From NCBI GenBank assembly GCA_902627055.1, contig CACOHS010000001.1, positions 1 through 64,000 on the forward strand: a stretch of DNA of 64,000 nt. Reading direction: 5' to 3'. The stretch comes from an uncultured SAR86 cluster bacterium. GTDB taxonomy: Bacteria; Pseudomonadota; Gammaproteobacteria; Magnimaribacterales; D2472. The position numbers and the translations under genes are program-made. This document shows, piece after piece, positions 40,982 to 53,644 of the stretch. Numbering within the stretch: the stretch's first letter is position 1; each line of letters opens with the position of its first letter. The notes below the pieces were generated by a model that saw only the letters and a program-made list of their open reading frames with translations, was not told where the DNA came from and did not search any database.

Positions 40982-43798
40982 ATGGAAAAAATTTCTATAA
41001 AAGGTGCCAGAACGCATAATCTTAAAAATATTTCTCTTGAAATACCTCGTGGGGAATTAATTGTTATTACTGGATTATCAGGTTCAGGTAAATCGTCTTT
41101 AGCATTTGATACTATTTATGCCGAGGGTCAGAGACGATATGTAGAATCACTTTCAGCATACGCACGACAATTTTTATCTATGATGGAAAAGCCAGATGTT
41201 GATCAAATTGATGGACTTTCTCCTGCAATATCTATTGAACAAAAATCTACTTCTCATAACCCAAGATCAACCGTGGGCACTGTTACCGAAATATATGATT
41301 ATCTAAGATTATTATATGCAAGAATTGGGATTCCAATTTGTCCGGATCATAATGAAGAGCTTTCTGCTAAAACAGTAAGTGAGATATGTGATGAAATATA
41401 TGCACTTGGTGATGATAAAAAAATAATGGTCATGGCGCCCATTGTAAGAGGTAAAAAAGGAGAACATCTTGGTATTTACGAAGACTTGAAAGCAGAGGGT
41501 TTTGTCAGGGTAAAGATCAATGATGTTATTTATCCATTAGAAGAATTTCCAGGTTTAAATAAAAACCAAAAACATGATATTTCAGCTATTGTTGACAGGT
41601 TGAAATTACAAAAAGATGATGACAATCGATCAAGGTTATCTGAATCAATTGATACCGCTCTCAATTTATCAGAGGGCCTTGTTCAGATTGAGGTTCTTGA
41701 CGAAAAATCAGAAGTGCTGCTTTTTTCATCAAATTTTTCATGCTCTCAATGCGGCTATTCAGTAACTGAGTTAGAACCAAGAATGTTCTCTTTTAACAAT
41801 CCTTTTGGAGCCTGTGAAAAATGTGATGGTCTAGGAGTAATTCAGTACTTTGATCAAAACAAATTAGTTTCGGACGATTCAACCAGTATTAATGAAGGAG
41901 CTATTAAAGGATGGAATAGAAGAAATAGATTCTATTTTCATCAATTAAAGTGTTTGGCAAAGCATTATGACTTTGATTTAGATACTCCATGGAAATCTTA
42001 CACTGAGGAAATAAAAAATATTCTTTTGTGGGGATCAAAGGATAAGATCAACTTTTCTAAAAGCTTTAGAAGTGGAAGCAAGATAGTTCGGGAGCACCGA
42101 TTTGAGGGAATTATTCCTAATACTGAAAGAAGGTTTAAAGAAACAGATTCGGAATTTATTAGAAATGAGTTAGCTAAGATGCTTTCAGACAGTCATTGTA
42201 ATGCATGTGGAGGATCGAGGCTTAAAAAAGAATCAAGAAATATTTTTATTAATAAAACAGCAATTCAAAATATTACAAACCAAAAAATATCTGGGGCATT
42301 ATCTTTTTTTCAAAATATTAAACTTGAGGGAGCAAAAGCAAAAATTGCGGAAAAAATTTTAAAAGAAATCAAAGAACGTCTCACGTTTCTTGAGGATGTT
42401 GGACTTAACTATCTCACCTTGGATAGAGGGGCTGGAAGTCTCTCAGGAGGAGAAGCACAAAGAATTAGGCTTGCAAGTCAAATTGGATCTGGTCTCGTTG
42501 GAGTTACTTATGTTCTTGACGAGCCCTCTATAGGCCTTCATCAAAGAGATAATGAGCGTCTCATTAAGACTCTTTACCATCTCAAAAGTCTTGGAAATAC
42601 CGTAATAGTTGTTGAGCATGATGAGGAAGCTATTAGATGCGCAGATCATATTATTGATATTGGGCCTGGTGCTGGCAAACATGGCGGAGAGATTTGTGCT
42701 CAAGGCAAATTAGAAGACATATTGAAAAGTAAGGAATCTATGACTGCTGCTTACCTATCTGGTAAAAGAAAAATTAATTTTCCTAAGAGTTCTAAGAAGC
42801 CAGATAAATTTATTGAAATTGTTGAAGCTTCTGAAAATAACTTGCAGCATGTAAATGCAAAAATACCTATAGGTGTTTTTACTTGTATAACTGGAGTTTC
42901 TGGTTCAGGCAAATCTTCTCTTATTAATCAGACTCTAATGCCTATGAGTAGTTTTTTGCTTAATAAAGCTAATCTCAATAAAGAAATTAAATGTAAACAA
43001 ATTAAGGGCTTAGAAAATCTCGATAAAGTAATTGGGATAGATCAATCACCAATTGGACGAACTCCAAGATCTAATCCGGCGACCTATACAGGCCTATTCT
43101 CACATATCAGAGATTTGTTTTCGCAATCTGAAGAAGCAAGAACAAGGGGCTATAAACCAGGTCGGTTTAGTTTTAATGTTAAAGGAGGAAGATGTGAAGC
43201 CTGTCAAGGTGATGGAATGATTAAAGTCGAGATGCATTTTTTAGCTGACATCTATGTAAAGTGTGATGTATGTAACAGTAAAAGATATAACGAGCAAACT
43301 CTGGAAGTTAAATACAAAGGAAAGAATATTGCAGAAGTTTTGAGCATGACTGTTGAAGAAGCGCTTGAATTCTTCAAAGCAATACCAGCAATCAAAAATA
43401 AACTTCAGACCTTAGCTGATGTTGGCTTAACATATATAACGCTTGGGCAGTCTGCTACTACATTGTCTGGGGGAGAGGCGCAAAGAATTAAACTTGCCAA
43501 AGAGCTATCTAAAAGAAGCACGGGGAAAACATTATTTATACTTGATGAGCCTACTACAGGCCTTCACTTTTATGATATTGAATTGCTACTTGGAGTCTTA
43601 AAAAGACTATCTGATCAAGGTAATACTGTCGTAGTAATTGAGCATAATCTGGATGTAATAAAATCAAGCGATTGGATTATAGATCTTGGCCCAGAGGGAG
43701 GAAGTGATGGAGGCTTGATAGTAGCTGAAGGGCCGCCAAGTAAGGTGGCTCAGTCTAAAAAGTCTTATACAGGAAAGTACTTAAAAAATGCTATTTAA
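40982..43798 (+). CDS. uvrA: excinuclease ABC subunit A
   Basis: [60 protein letters not shown]; two ABC domains, zinc fingers. Confidence 0.99.
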   Translation: MEKISIKGARTHNLKNISLEIPRGELIVITGLSGSGKSSLAFDTIYAEGQRRYVESLSAYARQFLSMMEKPDVDQIDGLSPAISIEQKSTSHNPRSTVGTVTEIYDYLRLLYARIGIPICPDHNEELSAKTVSEICDEIYALGDDKKIMVMAPIVRGKKGEHLGIYEDLKAEGFVRVKINDVIYPLEEFPGLNKNQKHDISAIVDRLKLQKDDDNRSRLSESIDTALNLSEGLVQIEVLDEKSEVLLFSSNFSCSQCGYSVTELEPRMFSFNNPFGACEKCDGLGVIQYFDQNKLVSDDSTSINEGAIKGWNRRNRFYFHQLKCLAKHYDFDLDTPWKSYTEEIKNILLWGSKDKINFSKSFRSGSKIVREHRFEGIIPNTERRFKETDSEFIRNELAKMLSDSHCNACGGSRLKKESRNIFINKTAIQNITNQKISGALSFFQNIKLEGAKAKIAEKILKEIKERLTFLEDVGLNYLTLDRGAGSLSGGEAQRIRLASQIGSGLVGVTYVLDEPSIGLHQRDNERLIKTLYHLKSLGNTVIVVEHDEEAIRCADHIIDIGPGAGKHGGEICAQGKLEDILKSKESMTAAYLSGKRKINFPKSSKKPDKFIEIVEASENNLQHVNAKIPIGVFTCITGVSGSGKSSLINQTLMPMSSFLLNKANLNKEIKCKQIKGLENLDKVIGIDQSPIGRTPRSNPATYTGLFSHIRDLFSQSEEARTRGYKPGRFSFNVKGGRCEACQGDGMIKVEMHFLADIYVKCDVCNSKRYNEQTLEVKYKGKNIAEVLSMTVEEALEFFKAIPAIKNKLQTLADVGLTYITLGQSATTLSGGEAQRIKLAKELSKRSTGKTLFILDEPTTGLHFYDIELLLGVLKRLSDQGNTVVVIEHNLDVIKSSDWIIDLGPEGGSDGGLIVAEGPPSKVAQSKKSYTGKYLKNAI

Positions 43799-43800
43799 AA

Positions 43801-44211
43801 TTATGCTAGCCCTTCTTTGAGCTCGGGTTCTTCTATTTCAGAAGATATATCTAAATCTCTGTCTACCCATTCAACATATGCCATGTCGGCTTTATCTCCT
43901 GATCTGAATCCTGCTTTAATAATCCTTAAATATCCGCCCGGTCTATCTTTTGACTTGACAGAAATTTCTGTAAAAAGCTTGTTTACTGCTGAGTCGAGCC
44001 TAAGCTTATTAAAAGCCCTTCTTCGATTTGCAACAGAATCTTCTTTAGCCATAGTGATCAATGGCTCAACAAAAGATCGTAATTCCTTTGCTTTTGGAGC
44101 CGTTGTTTTTATAAGCTCCTTTTCAATCAATGCTATGGCAAGATTCTTCATCAAAGCTTTTCGATGAGAAGAGTTTCTATTTAATTTTCTGCCTGATTTT
44201 TTATGTCTCAT
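43801..44211 (-). CDS. rplQ: 50S ribosomal protein L17
   Basis: [24 protein letters not shown]. Confidence 0.98.
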   Translation of the reverse strand: MRHKKSGRKLNRNSSHRKALMKNLAIALIEKELIKTTAPKAKELRSFVEPLITMAKEDSVANRRRAFNKLRLDSAVNKLFTEISVKSKDRPGGYLRIIKAGFRSGDKADMAYVEWVDRDLDISSEIEEPELKEGLA

Positions 44212-44215
44212 TTTT

Positions 44216-45181
44216 TTAACCCATTGGCGGCCAATTCTCTAATGTAGTTCCAAGAGAGAAGCCTTTTGAAGCAAGAACATCCTTAATCTCATTTAAAGAT
44301 TTTTTGCCTAAGTTTGGAGTTTTCAATAGATCAAATTCTGTTCTTTGCAATAGATCGCCTATCAAGAAAATACTTTCAGCCTTCAAGCAGTTTGTAGATC
44401 TAACTGTTAATTCAAGCTCTTCAATCGACCTCATTAAAAATGGATCAAAGTCGTTTTGATCTTTTTTGGCTTCTTGTTCTGCGATTGCATCTAGATTCAC
44501 AAAAGCAGCTAATTGTTGTTGCATAATAGTTGCAGCATGTTCTATAGCTTTCTTTGGATCTAGCGTACCATTTGTTTCTAACTCAACTATTAATTTATCT
44601 AAATCAGTTCTTTTTTCAAATCTAGCATTCTCAACTGAGTAAGCAACCCTTCTAACTGGGCTAAAAGAAGCATCGACTTTCAATGCTCCAACTGCAGTTT
44701 CGTCTTCACCTCTGGAGTCTGCAGGCTCGTAACCTCTGCCAGTCTTAACAGTAGCAGAAAGTGAAAGACTTACTTTATCTACTAATGAAGCAACATGATG
44801 TTCTGCATCAGGCAATTCAACATTACCGGGCACTTCAAATGAATTTGATGTAACCTCACAAGGACCAGAGACATCAAGTTTAATAACAGCGCTATTCCCT
44901 TCAATAAGTGTTATTGGCATGTCTTTTAAATTTAATAAAATATCTATTACATCTTCTCTAACTCCTTCGATAGTAGAATACTCATGCGATATACCGTCTA
45001 TAGTCACATCAGTTATAGCTGAACCAGGCATAGATGATAAGAGTATTCTTCTCAAAGCATTTCCAAGTGTGTGGCCAAAACCTCTTTCTAATGGCTCTAA
45101 AGTTATTTTAGATGTATTGTTCTCTGCGTCATCAACTTGAATGTCAGTTGGGACTAAAAGATCTATTACTGATGTTTCCAT
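44216..45181 (-). CDS. rpoA: RNA polymerase subunit alpha
   Basis: [29 protein letters not shown]-terminal domain; start at internal ATG 45181. Confidence 0.98.
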   Translation of the reverse strand: METSVIDLLVPTDIQVDDAENNTSKITLEPLERGFGHTLGNALRRILLSSMPGSAITDVTIDGISHEYSTIEGVREDVIDILLNLKDMPITLIEGNSAVIKLDVSGPCEVTSNSFEVPGNVELPDAEHHVASLVDKVSLSLSATVKTGRGYEPADSRGEDETAVGALKVDASFSPVRRVAYSVENARFEKRTDLDKLIVELETNGTLDPKKAIEHAATIMQQQLAAFVNLDAIAEQEAKKDQNDFDPFLMRSIEELELTVRSTNCLKAESIFLIGDLLQRTEFDLLKTPNLGKKSLNEIKDVLASKGFSLGTTLENWPPMG

Positions 45182-45203
45182 AATTTCCTTCCGTTTTTTA
45201 GTA

Positions 45204-45824
45204 TTATTTTGAGTAAAGCTCAACAATGAGATTTTCATTTATTTCAGCACTTAAATCTGTTCTATCAGGCACAGATTTGAATACACCCTTGAGAGTTTTA
45301 GAATCTACTTCAAGCCACTCACAAGCTTCTCTTTGGCTAGCAAGATCTAATGCACTTTTAATTCTTAATTGTGATTTAGATTTCTCTCTTACCTCTAATT
45401 CATCTCCAGGTTGAACCTGATATGATGGAATATTGACTATTGATCCATTTAAATGAAACGCTTTATGAGAGACTAATTGTCGTGCTTCGGCTCTTGTCGC
45501 AGCAAACCCCATTCGGTAAACAACATTGTCTAATCTTTGCTCAAGATAGCTCAACAAATTCTCGCCGGTATTACCTTTTGATTTAGAGGCTTTTTTATAG
45601 TAATTCCTAAACTGTTTTTCGAGAACTCCGTACATTCTTCTGACTTTTTGTTTTTCTCGAAGCTGTACACCATAGTCAGATAATCTTCCTCTTCTTAAAC
45701 CATGAACACCTGGAGCTGTTTCCATATTGCATTTGGATTCAATTGATCTTGCGCCACTTTTGAGAAAAAGATCTGTTCCTTCTCTTCTTGATAATCTTAG
45801 TGATGGACCTCTATATCTAGCCAT
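45204..45824 (-). CDS. rpsD: 30S ribosomal protein S4
   Basis: [27 protein letters not shown]. Confidence 0.98.
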   Translation of the reverse strand: MARYRGPSLRLSRREGTDLFLKSGARSIESKCNMETAPGVHGLRRGRLSDYGVQLREKQKVRRMYGVLEKQFRNYYKKASKSKGNTGENLLSYLEQRLDNVVYRMGFAATRAEARQLVSHKAFHLNGSIVNIPSYQVQPGDELEVREKSKSQLRIKSALDLASQREACEWLEVDSKTLKGVFKSVPDRTDLSAEINENLIVELYSK

Positions 45825-45826
45825 AT

Positions 45827-46201
45827 TTATACCCTACGTTTCTTTGAAGGACGACAACCATTATGCGGCAATGGTGTTACATCCGTGATACTTTTAATTT
45901 TCAGACCACATGAGTTTAAAGATCTAATAGCAGACTCTCTGCCGCCTCCTGGCCCCCTTACTTTCACATCTAAGTTCATCATGCCGAATTCTTTTGCAGT
46001 ATTTCCAGCTTTTTCAGCAGCAATCTGGGCAGCAAAAGGAGTGCTTTTTCTAGATCCACGAAAGCCTGATCCGCCTGATGTAGCCCAACAGACTGTATTA
46101 CCCTGTTTATCAGTAATTGTAATAATGGTATTGTTAAAAGATGCATGAATGTGAGCTATGCCATCAGAGATAACTTTTTTTACTTTTTTTCCGCTTGCCA
46201 T
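45827..46201 (-). CDS. rpsK: 30S ribosomal protein S11
   Basis: [33 protein letters not shown]. Confidence 0.98.
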   Translation of the reverse strand: MASGKKVKKVISDGIAHIHASFNNTIITITDKQGNTVCWATSGGSGFRGSRKSTPFAAQIAAEKAGNTAKEFGMMNLDVKVRGPGGGRESAIRSLNSCGLKIKSITDVTPLPHNGCRPSKKRRV

Positions 46202-46204
46202 TAA

Positions 46205-46561
46205 TTAAGCCCTCATTGGTTTTTTTGGTCCCTTTCGAGTCCTTGCATTGGTTTTAGTTCTTTGTCCATGAACCGGCAGTTTTCTTCTATGCCTAATTCC
46301 TCTATAGCATCCAAGATCCATAAGTCTTTTAATATTTGTGCTGACTGAACGCCTAAGATCACCCTCAACTGTGTAGTTAGCAACAGCTGTCCGGATAGTT
46401 TCAATCTGTTCCTCTGACAGGTCAGAAACTTTTTGTGAGCAATCTAGTTTTACGCTTAGACAGATATCTTGAGCGGTTTTTTTACCTATCCCGTATATAT
46501 GAGTTAGAGCAATTTCTAGATGCTTATTCTCTGGTACATTTACGCCTGCGATTCTAGCCAT
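46205..46561 (-). CDS. rpsM: 30S ribosomal protein S13
   Basis: [26 protein letters not shown]. Confidence 0.98.
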   Translation of the reverse strand: MARIAGVNVPENKHLEIALTHIYGIGKKTAQDICLSVKLDCSQKVSDLSEEQIETIRTAVANYTVEGDLRRSVSTNIKRLMDLGCYRGIRHRRKLPVHGQRTKTNARTRKGPKKPMRA

Positions 46562-46567
46562 ATTATT

Positions 46568-46684
46568 TTATCCTTGCTTTTGTTTGTGTTTAGGATCTGT
46601 CTTACAAATTACGTACAAAACTCCTTTTCGTCTTACTGTTTTACAATCTCTACAGATCTTTTTAACTGATGCTCTTACTTTCAT
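46568..46684 (-). CDS. rpmJ: 50S ribosomal protein L36 (absent from supplied ORF track)
   Basis: Reverse translation: [38 protein letters not shown]; between secY and rpsM. Confidence 0.96.
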   Translation of the reverse strand: MKVRASVKKICRDCKTVRRKGVLYVICKTDPKHKQKQG

Positions 46685-46686
46685 AT

Positions 46687-47982
46687 TTATCTATTATAAT
46701 TTTTTAAATTTGCTTTCTTTAACAGTGATGAATATTGACTTGACATCATATGAGACTGAACCTGAGACATAAAATCCATTAAAACAACCACTATAATTAA
46801 TACAGATGTTCCGCCTAAATAAAAAGAAACACCTGCAAAGTTAATTAAAGCTAGTGGGAGCAAACATATTAATGTTAAATATATACTGCCAAAAACTGTT
46901 AGCCTTGCTAAAACACTGTCAACATAAGCTGCGGTTTGCTCTCCAGGTCTTATGCCTGGAACAAATGCACCTGATTTTTTAAGATTGTCTGTTACTTCTT
47001 TGGTATCAAAGGTTAAGGCAAGCCAAATAAAACAAAATGAAATGATGAGAGCAGAGAATGTGAGTATGTACAAGGGCTGTCCAGGATTTAGAGCAAGTGA
47101 TATTGTTTGCAAAAAGCCAAATGATTCAGCCTGTCCAAACCATGTAGAAAGTGAGGCTGGGAATAATAAAAAAGTACTTGCAAAAATAGCTGGAATCACT
47201 CCTGCCATATTTACTTTGAATGGCAAATGGCTTGCCTGAGCTTGCATTAGTTTTCTGCCTTGTTGTCTTTGCGCATAGTTAACAGTTATTCGTCTTTGAC
47301 CTCTTTCAATGAATACAACAATTGCTATAACAAGCATAGCCAAAACACCTATGCCAAGAAGCAATAAAATATTTAAATCCCCTTGACGCGCTTGCTCTAA
47401 AGCTTGACCAATAGCGCCAGGTATACCAGTTAAAATGCTTGTAGCAATAATAATTGAGATTCCATTTCCAATCCCTCGCTCTGAAATTTGTTCGCCCAGC
47501 CACATCAAAAATATTGTTCCTGCTACAACACTGAAAACTGCCGAGATAAAAAATGAAGTTCCTGGTTGATATGCAAGGCCGCTGGCTCCTAGTGTTACTG
47601 CAAGAGCTGAAGCTTGAACAAATGCAAGAAGTACTGTCCCATATCTTGTGTATTGAGTAATTTGATTTCTTCCAGCCTGACCGTCTTTTTTTAATTCTTG
47701 TAAATATGGAATTGAATTAGAAAATAGCTGCATAATAATTGCAGATGAGATATAAGGAACAACATTTAGGGCAAAGATGCTCATTCTCTCCAGTGCTCCT
47801 CCTGAAAATAAATTGAACATCTCTAGGATGGTTCCTTGATTTTGATCAAATAAAGCAGCAAGTCTTGCTGGATCTATTCCTGGAATTGGAATATGAGTTC
47901 CAAGGCGATAAATAACAATCGCCATGAAAACAAATCTTAGTCTTCTCCAAAGATCGCTCATTCCTTTATTTTGTTCAGCCAT
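46687..47982 (-). CDS. secY: preprotein translocase subunit SecY
   Basis: [28 protein letters not shown]; multispanning; spc position. Confidence 0.98.
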   Translation of the reverse strand: MAEQNKGMSDLWRRLRFVFMAIVIYRLGTHIPIPGIDPARLAALFDQNQGTILEMFNLFSGGALERMSIFALNVVPYISSAIIMQLFSNSIPYLQELKKDGQAGRNQITQYTRYGTVLLAFVQASALAVTLGASGLAYQPGTSFFISAVFSVVAGTIFLMWLGEQISERGIGNGISIIIATSILTGIPGAIGQALEQARQGDLNILLLLGIGVLAMLVIAIVVFIERGQRRITVNYAQRQQGRKLMQAQASHLPFKVNMAGVIPAIFASTFLLFPASLSTWFGQAESFGFLQTISLALNPGQPLYILTFSALIISFCFIWLALTFDTKEVTDNLKKSGAFVPGIRPGEQTAAYVDSVLARLTVFGSIYLTLICLLPLALINFAGVSFYLGGTSVLIIVVVLMDFMSQVQSHMMSSQYSSLLKKANLKNYNR

Positions 47983-47987
47983 ATAAA

Positions 47988-48530
47988 TTACTCAGCAGAA
48001 TCCTCTGTTGTTTGGGAATTTTTTTTATCTGTTTTTTTGGTAGTTTTCATAAATTTTTCTTTCATTGGCTTAACTTCAATAGGCACAATTTTTCCACCTG
48101 CTTTTTCTATAGATTTTTTTGCACCTTTAGTAACATTTATCCCAGTTATATTCATTGGTTGAGAAAGCTCGCAGATACCAAAAATTTTTACTTTTTTAGT
48201 TGCTTTAGAAATTATTCTGTTAGCTTTTAAAGTATCTAAATTAACTTCTGTCATAGTAGATATATTTTTAAGATTGATTTCTTTAGAGCCTCTATTAACT
48301 CTGGATGAAAATCCAAACTTGGGAATCCTTTGCTGCAAAGGCATTTGTCCTCCCTCGAAACCTCTGGCAATTGATCCACCAGATCTAGATTTCTGACCCT
48401 TATGTCCTCTACCAGCAGTTTTACCATTTCCAGAACCAATACCTCTTCCAACTCGCTTCCTATTTTTGGAAGTTCCTAAATTAGTGAGAGTATTTAATCC
48501 TAAAGAGTCATTAGTATCTAAATTTTTCAT
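47988..48530 (-). CDS. rplO: 50S ribosomal protein L15
   Basis: [27 protein letters not shown]. Confidence 0.97.
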   Translation of the reverse strand: MKNLDTNDSLGLNTLTNLGTSKNRKRVGRGIGSGNGKTAGRGHKGQKSRSGGSIARGFEGGQMPLQQRIPKFGFSSRVNRGSKEINLKNISTMTEVNLDTLKANRIISKATKKVKIFGICELSQPMNITGINVTKGAKKSIEKAGGKIVPIEVKPMKEKFMKTTKKTDKKNSQTTEDSAE

Positions 48531-48531
48531 C

Positions 48532-48717
48532 TTAGCTCTCTTTTACCTCTAACATATCTCTTATCTTATTGATCATTCCTCGATTACTAGGAGTGTCCTC
48601 TACAGTCACAGTCTGTTGTAACTTTCTAAAACCAAGTCCCTTTACACATTTCTTATGATTAGGCAGCCTTCCAATACTGCTCTTTATAAGTTTTATATCT
48701 ATTGTTTTTTTACTCAT
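48532..48717 (-). CDS. rpmD: 50S ribosomal protein L30
   Basis: [26 protein letters not shown]. Confidence 0.97.
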   Translation of the reverse strand: MSKKTIDIKLIKSSIGRLPNHKKCVKGLGFRKLQQTVTVEDTPSNRGMINKIRDMLEVKES

Positions 48718-49220
48718 GATATTTCTGATGTCTTTTTACCTCTGCGTAGAGCAACTTCTTCTGGAGATTCCATTGAACACAATGCATTTATGGTTGCTCT
48801 AACAACATTAACTGGGTTAGTAGATCCATAACATTTGGCTAGGACGTTTTGAACTCCAACAAGTTCTAATACAGCTCTCATAGCACCACCAGCAATAATT
48901 CCTGTTCCCTCTGCAGCAGGCTGCATGTAGACTTTCGCCGCGCCATGTTTTGCCTTTACTGGATACCAAAGAGTTGAAGCATTCAAACTAACGTCTACCA
49001 TATTTCTTCTCGCATTCTCCATGGCTTTTTGTATTGCAATTGGTACTTCTTTTGCTTTTCCTCTTCCAAATCCAACTTTTCCCTTACCATCACCTACGAC
49101 ACATAAGGCTGTAAATCCAAAAATTCGCCCGCCTTTTACAACCTTGGCAACCCTATTAACCTGGACAAGCTTTTCTTCGAGTGCGTCTTGTTGTTGTAAA
49201 TTATTATTTTGTTGACTCAT
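48714..49220 (-). CDS. rpsE: 30S ribosomal protein S5
   Basis: [37 protein letters not shown]. Confidence 0.98.
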   Translation of the reverse strand: MSQQNNNLQQQDALEEKLVQVNRVAKVVKGGRIFGFTALCVVGDGKGKVGFGRGKAKEVPIAIQKAMENARRNMVDVSLNASTLWYPVKAKHGAAKVYMQPAAEGTGIIAGGAMRAVLELVGVQNVLAKCYGSTNPVNVVRATINALCSMESPEEVALRRGKKTSEIS

Positions 49221-49223
49221 TTT

Positions 49224-49571
49224 TTAAAACTCCAATCCAGCTTCACGAGCTGATTCAGCGATGGCTTTTACCCGGCCATGATATTTATAACCTGATCGAT
49301 CAAATACTACTTTTTTGATACCAGCCTCTATAGCTCTTTCAGCAATCTTTTGACCAATCGCTTTAGCAGAACTCATATTGTTCGCAGACAATTTATCTGC
49401 CTTCTCATTTGTTGAAGCTGAAGCCAAAACAGTTGAACCAGTAGAATCAAAAATTTGTGCATACAAATTTTGAGAAGACTTAAAAACTGATAGCCTAGGT
49501 TTATCCTGCTGAGATATCCTAATCCTAGTTTTAGCTGCGCGTCTTATTCTAGAGTCTGATTTAGAATTCAT
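49224..49571 (-). CDS. rplR: 50S ribosomal protein L18
   Basis: PRLSVFKSSQNLYAQIFD; VVFDRSGYKYHGRVKA. Confidence 0.97.
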   Translation of the reverse strand: MNSKSDSRIRRAAKTRIRISQQDKPRLSVFKSSQNLYAQIFDSTGSTVLASASTNEKADKLSANNMSSAKAIGQKIAERAIEAGIKKVVFDRSGYKYHGRVKAIAESAREAGLEF

Positions 49572-49574
49572 TTA

Positions 49575-50117
49575 TTATGCTCCTGCAGCTTTTTTAGCTT
49601 CTTTTCTTCTAATGTTTTCATCTGAGTATTTAACACCCTTACCCTTGTAAGGTTCTGGCGGTCTAAATGCCCTAATTTCTGCAGCAACTTGACCAAGAAC
49701 TTGCTTATCATGACTTTTGAGAACAACTTCCGTTTGCGATGGTGTTTCAACTTCAACCTGCTCAGGAAGCTCGTAATGGACTGGATGCGAAAAACCTAAT
49801 GTAAGCTCTAATTTCTTACCACTTGCCTTAGCTCTGTATCCAACCCCCACGAGTATTAATGTTTTTTGAAAGCCTTCAGAAACTCCAATGACCATATTAT
49901 TGATTAAAGATCGAGTAGTACCAGCAAGAGCGGTTGATTCTGAGGAGGATTCATCATACAAAACTGTAATAACATCGTTTTCATGATTTGCCGAAACTGA
50001 ATCTGGAAAAGCAAAGTCGGATTTACCTTTAGAACCTGATACAGAGATAGTCTTTGCATCTAACTTAATCTCTACTCCTGATGGAACAGATACTGGATTT
50101 TTAGCTACTCTAGACAT
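49575..50117 (-). CDS. rplF: 50S ribosomal protein L6
   Basis: MSRVAKNPVSVPSGVEI; PEPYKGKGVKY. Confidence 0.98.
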   Translation of the reverse strand: MSRVAKNPVSVPSGVEIKLDAKTISVSGSKGKSDFAFPDSVSANHENDVITVLYDESSSESTALAGTTRSLINNMVIGVSEGFQKTLILVGVGYRAKASGKKLELTLGFSHPVHYELPEQVEVETPSQTEVVLKSHDKQVLGQVAAEIRAFRPPEPYKGKGVKYSDENIRRKEAKKAAGA

Positions 50118-50119
50118 GA

Positions 50120-50515
50120 TTAAAAAACCTCACAAATTACTTCGCCGCCAATATTTTGTGATCTTGCATCCTTGTCACTCATCAGTCCTTTATTAGTTGA
50201 GAGAATATACATACCTAAACCATTCTTCACTTCAGGTAGATCTGAAGATGATGAATACCTCCTTAAGCTAGGTTTAGATATTCTCTTAATTTCTCTTATT
50301 GCAGGAGATTTATTTATATATTTAAGGGAAATGCTCAGAGAGTCTTTACCATCTAATGAAATCTTCTCACAGGAAGCCAAGTATCCCTCTTTTACAAGCA
50401 AAGAGACAAGCTCGTGTTTAAATTTAGAAAAAGGTGCATTAACAACCTTTTTACCGCGCATTAGGCCATTTCTAATTCTTGTTAAACAATCTGATGTAGG
50501 ATCTTGAAAGCTCAT
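50120..50515 (-). CDS. rpsH: 30S ribosomal protein S8
   Basis: MSFQDPTSDCLTRIRNGLMRGK; internal ATG start 50515; C-term NIGGEVICEVF. Confidence 0.97.
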   Translation of the reverse strand: MSFQDPTSDCLTRIRNGLMRGKKVVNAPFSKFKHELVSLLVKEGYLASCEKISLDGKDSLSISLKYINKSPAIREIKRISKPSLRRYSSSSDLPEVKNGLGMYILSTNKGLMSDKDARSQNIGGEVICEVF

Positions 50516-50519
50516 AATA

Positions 50520-50825
50520 TTACCAACTTGATTTAACCAATCCAGGAATGTCGCCACGCATTGCAGCCTCACGTAATTTAATTCTACTTAGTCCAAATTT
50601 TCTATAAACAGCATGAGGTCTGCCTGTCATAGAGCACCTTCTAGTTACTCTTGATGGACTTGCATTTCTAGGAAGTTTTTGTAATTTTTCAAAAGCCGCC
50701 ATTTTTTCTTCATAAGAATTATCAGGGTTTAAAAATGCTTCTTTCAGAGCAGCTCTTTTAACAGCGAAACGTTCAACTGTCTTTTGCCTTTTAATATCTC
50801 TAGCTATAACTGATTTTCTTGTCAT
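50520..50825 (-). CDS. rpsN: 30S ribosomal protein S14 (zinc-independent form)
   Basis: [31 protein letters not shown]. Confidence 0.98.
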   Translation of the reverse strand: MTRKSVIARDIKRQKTVERFAVKRAALKEAFLNPDNSYEEKMAAFEKLQKLPRNASPSRVTRRCSMTGRPHAVYRKFGLSRIKLREAAMRGDIPGLVKSSW

Positions 50826-50836
50826 ATACTTTTACC

Positions 50837-51373
50837 TTATTTTTTAAATGGAAAATTTAATACTTCTAGCAATGCTTTTGCATCTTCATTGTTAGAAGCT
50901 GATGTATTTATGCAGATATCCATGCCACGAATCTTATCTATATTGTCGTAATTGATTTCAGGAAAAATTATTTGCTCCTTGATTCCCATACTGTAATTGC
51001 CTTGACCATCAAAAGATTTAGGGTTTAAACCTCTAAAATCTCTTTCCCTTGGAATTGCAATATTTACTAAACGCTCTATGAAGTCATACATTCTGTCACC
51101 ACGCAATGTAACTTTGCACCCTACTGGCCATCCCTCACGCAATTTAAAGCTTGCAACTGATCTGCTTGCTTTAGTTATTACTGCTTTTTGACCAGCTATT
51201 AGTTCAAGATCATTTAGAGCAGACTCTAAGTGTTTTTTATCAGTCAAAGCCTCCCCAACACCCATATTAATAACTACCTTTGTGAGCTTTGGTACAGCCA
51301 TTATATTATTAAGTCCCAATTTATCTTTCAATTGAGGTAATAATTCTTTATTAAATGTTTCTCTTAAATTCAT
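50837..51373 (-). CDS. rplE: 50S ribosomal protein L5
   Basis: [21 protein letters not shown]. Confidence 0.98.
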   Translation of the reverse strand: MNLRETFNKELLPQLKDKLGLNNIMAVPKLTKVVINMGVGEALTDKKHLESALNDLELIAGQKAVITKASRSVASFKLREGWPVGCKVTLRGDRMYDFIERLVNIAIPRERDFRGLNPKSFDGQGNYSMGIKEQIIFPEINYDNIDKIRGMDICINTSASNNEDAKALLEVLNFPFKK

Positions 51374-51708
51374 TATTTAATTTCTTTTTTATCTGATGAA
51401 TAAATTCTTAATTTCTTATCTCCATCCATTTGAAAGGAAATCCTGTCAGCCTTTTTCATTTTAGGATTCCAGATTGCTACATTTGAAAGATTAATTGCAG
51501 CTTCTTTTTCAACTATTCCACCTGTTTCACCAAGTTGAGGATTGGGCTTAGTATGTTTCTTAATCAGATTAATGCCTGTTATTACAGCTTTATTATTAAA
51601 TTTAGAAATTTTTTGGATAGTTCCTTTTTTTCCTAAATCCTTTCCTGCTATAACTACAACCTCATCACCGGTTCTTAACTTCGTTACTGTTTCAGTATTT
51701 TTTTTCAT
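51373..51708 (-). CDS. rplX: 50S ribosomal protein L24
   Basis: [24 protein letters not shown]. Confidence 0.97.
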   Translation of the reverse strand: MKKNTETVTKLRTGDEVVVIAGKDLGKKGTIQKISKFNNKAVITGINLIKKHTKPNPQLGETGGIVEKEAAINLSNVAIWNPKMKKADRISFQMDGDKKLRIYSSDKKEIK

Positions 51709-52076
51709 TACAAAACTTCCGGGGCTAGTGATAAAATTTTCATGTGTTTTCCATCTCTAAGTTCTCGAGTAACTGGTCCAAAAACCCTTGTGCCAATGGG
51801 TGCTTTATTTCCACCTATTAACACAGCTGCATTTTCATCAAATTTAATTAATGAGCCATCTCTCCGTCTCACACCTTTTTTTGTTCTAACTACTAACGCA
51901 TCAACAACTTGTCCTTTTTTAACTTTACCAGTTGGGATAGCCTCTCTTATTGCTACTTTGATAATGTCACCGATATTTGCATAGCGTCTCTTTGAACCAC
52001 CTAGCACCTTGATACACATCACACTTCTGGCTCCGCTATTATCCGCGATAGTTAAAATTGATTGCATTTGAATCAT
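51708..52076 (-). CDS. rplN: 50S ribosomal protein L14
   Basis: [33 protein letters not shown]. Confidence 0.98.
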   Translation of the reverse strand: MIQMQSILTIADNSGARSVMCIKVLGGSKRRYANIGDIIKVAIREAIPTGKVKKGQVVDALVVRTKKGVRRRDGSLIKFDENAAVLIGGNKAPIGTRVFGPVTRELRDGKHMKILSLAPEVL

Positions 52077-52078
52077 GA

Positions 52079-52354
52079 CTAATTATCCTCACTCATTGAT
52101 TCAGATGCTGCTACTTCATTTTCAGAGAGCAATTTCCATGTCTTAGATTTTGAATATGGTTTACATTCTTGCACCGTAACAACATCACCAATCCTAGCCA
52201 CATTAGCTTCATCGTGAGCATGAACTTTTGTAGAACGTTTCATAATTTTGCTATATGTTGGATGCTTAACCTTTCGCTCAACTATAACAGTTATTGTTTT
52301 ATCAGCTTTATCGCTTATGACCACACCAGTTAACTGTCTTGGATTAGTACTCAT
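52079..52354 (-). CDS. rpsQ: 30S ribosomal protein S17
   Basis: [30 protein letters not shown]. Confidence 0.97.
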   Translation of the reverse strand: MSTNPRQLTGVVISDKADKTITVIVERKVKHPTYSKIMKRSTKVHAHDEANVARIGDVVTVQECKPYSKSKTWKLLSENEVAASESMSEDN

Positions 52355-52569
52355 GCTGATGCTTCCTCAGATTTTTTTTCGTTAATAATAGTTTTTATTT
52401 GGGCAATTTTTTTTCTATCTATTGTTACAAAATGAGACTCATTAAGTTGTCCAGTCTTGTGCTTCATCCTGTTTTTAAATTGATTTTCTCTAGTTTCTAA
52501 TAAAAGGCTTTCAAGAGCTTTAACATCTTTCTTGCGAAGGTCTTTTAGATCAATTGTTAACTTTGCCAT
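52351..52569 (-). CDS. rpmC: 50S ribosomal protein L29
   Basis: Position rplP-rpmC-rpsQ; [21 protein letters not shown]. Confidence 0.95.
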   Translation of the reverse strand: MAKLTIDLKDLRKKDVKALESLLLETRENQFKNRMKHKTGQLNESHFVTIDRKKIAQIKTIINEKKSEEASA

Positions 52570-52571
52570 TT

Positions 52572-52982
52572 TTATAATGCCTTTTTAATAAATGTAGTTC
52601 TTACAGGTAGCTTTGCTGCAGCTAATTTAAATGCTTGTCTTGCAACTTCCTCAGATACACCAGCCATTTCATATAAAACTGTTCCAGGTTGTACAAGACT
52701 TACCCAGTATTCGACATTACCTTTCCCTTTACCCATTCTTACCTCTAATGGTTTTTTAGTAATAGGTTTATCGGGAAATATACGAATCCATATATTACCA
52801 CCTCGTTTAATTGATCTTGTCATTGCTCTTCTTGCAGACTCTATTTGACGCGCAGTTATCCTACCCCTAGTTGTAGCTTTTAAGGCATACTCACCAAATG
52901 CAATGGTATTTCCTGATTGAGCAAGGCCTCTATTGCGACCCTTATGCATCTTTCTAAACTTTGTTTGCTTAGGTTGTAACAT
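52572..52982 (-). CDS. rplP: 50S ribosomal protein L16
   Basis: [21 protein letters not shown]. Confidence 0.98.
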   Translation of the reverse strand: MLQPKQTKFRKMHKGRNRGLAQSGNTIAFGEYALKATTRGRITARQIESARRAMTRSIKRGGNIWIRIFPDKPITKKPLEVRMGKGKGNVEYWVSLVQPGTVLYEMAGVSEEVARQAFKLAAAKLPVRTTFIKKAL

Positions 52983-52984
52983 GA

Positions 52985-53644
52985 TTAATTTCCTTGATCC
53001 TCATCTTTAAATGGATCGCCTAAAACTTCTCCAGTGTATACATGAACCTTTACTCCAATTAGGCCATATGTAGTTGCAGCTTCGGCTACTCCGTAATCTA
53101 TTTTTGCTCTAAGAGTATGCAATGGAACTTGACCTTCTCTGTACCATTCAGCTCTTGCTATCTCTGCCCCTCCTAATCTTCCTGAAACTTCAGTTCTAAT
53201 TCCTTTGGCGCCTTGTCTCATTGCGCTTTGAACAGCACGCTTCATAGCCCTTCTAAATTGGACTCTTCGCTCTAATTGTTGAGCAATTCCTTCAGCAAGA
53301 ATTGTTGCATCAAGATCGGGTTTTCTAACTTCTTTAATGTTTACTTGGACAGGCAAGGTAACAATTTTTTGCACTGATGATTTTAAAGACTCAATCTCCT
53401 CACCTTTTTTACCGATAATAATTCCAGGTCTAGAGGTATGGATATTTACAACAAAGTTTTGAGCAGACCTTTCGAGCTCCACTTTACTAATTGATGAAAA
53501 TCTTAATCTGTTATTAATATGATTCCTTACTTTAAGATCTTCAATAAGGTTCTCTCTATAAGATTTTCCTTTTGCATACCATAGAGCGTTATGCTTTTTA
53601 ATAACGCCAAGTCGAAAGCCAGTTGGATGAACTTTTTGACCCAT
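52985..53644 (-). CDS. rpsC: 30S ribosomal protein S3
   Basis: [38 protein letters not shown]. Confidence 0.98.
   Translation of the reverse strand: MGQKVHPTGFRLGVIKKHNALWYAKGKSYRENLIEDLKVRNHINNRLRFSSISKVELERSAQNFVVNIHTSRPGIIIGKKGEEIESLKSSVQKIVTLPVQVNIKEVRKPDLDATILAEGIAQQLERRVQFRRAMKRAVQSAMRQGAKGIRTEVSGRLGGAEIARAEWYREGQVPLHTLRAKIDYGVAEAATTYGLIGVKVHVYTGEVLGDPFKDEDQGN

Noticed and set aside
43817-44167. 116-aa plus-strand ORF antisense to rplQ
   Set aside because: Shadow ORF opposite a conserved ribosomal gene
50172-50507. 111-aa plus-strand ORF antisense to rpsH
   Set aside because: Shadow ORF opposite a conserved ribosomal gene
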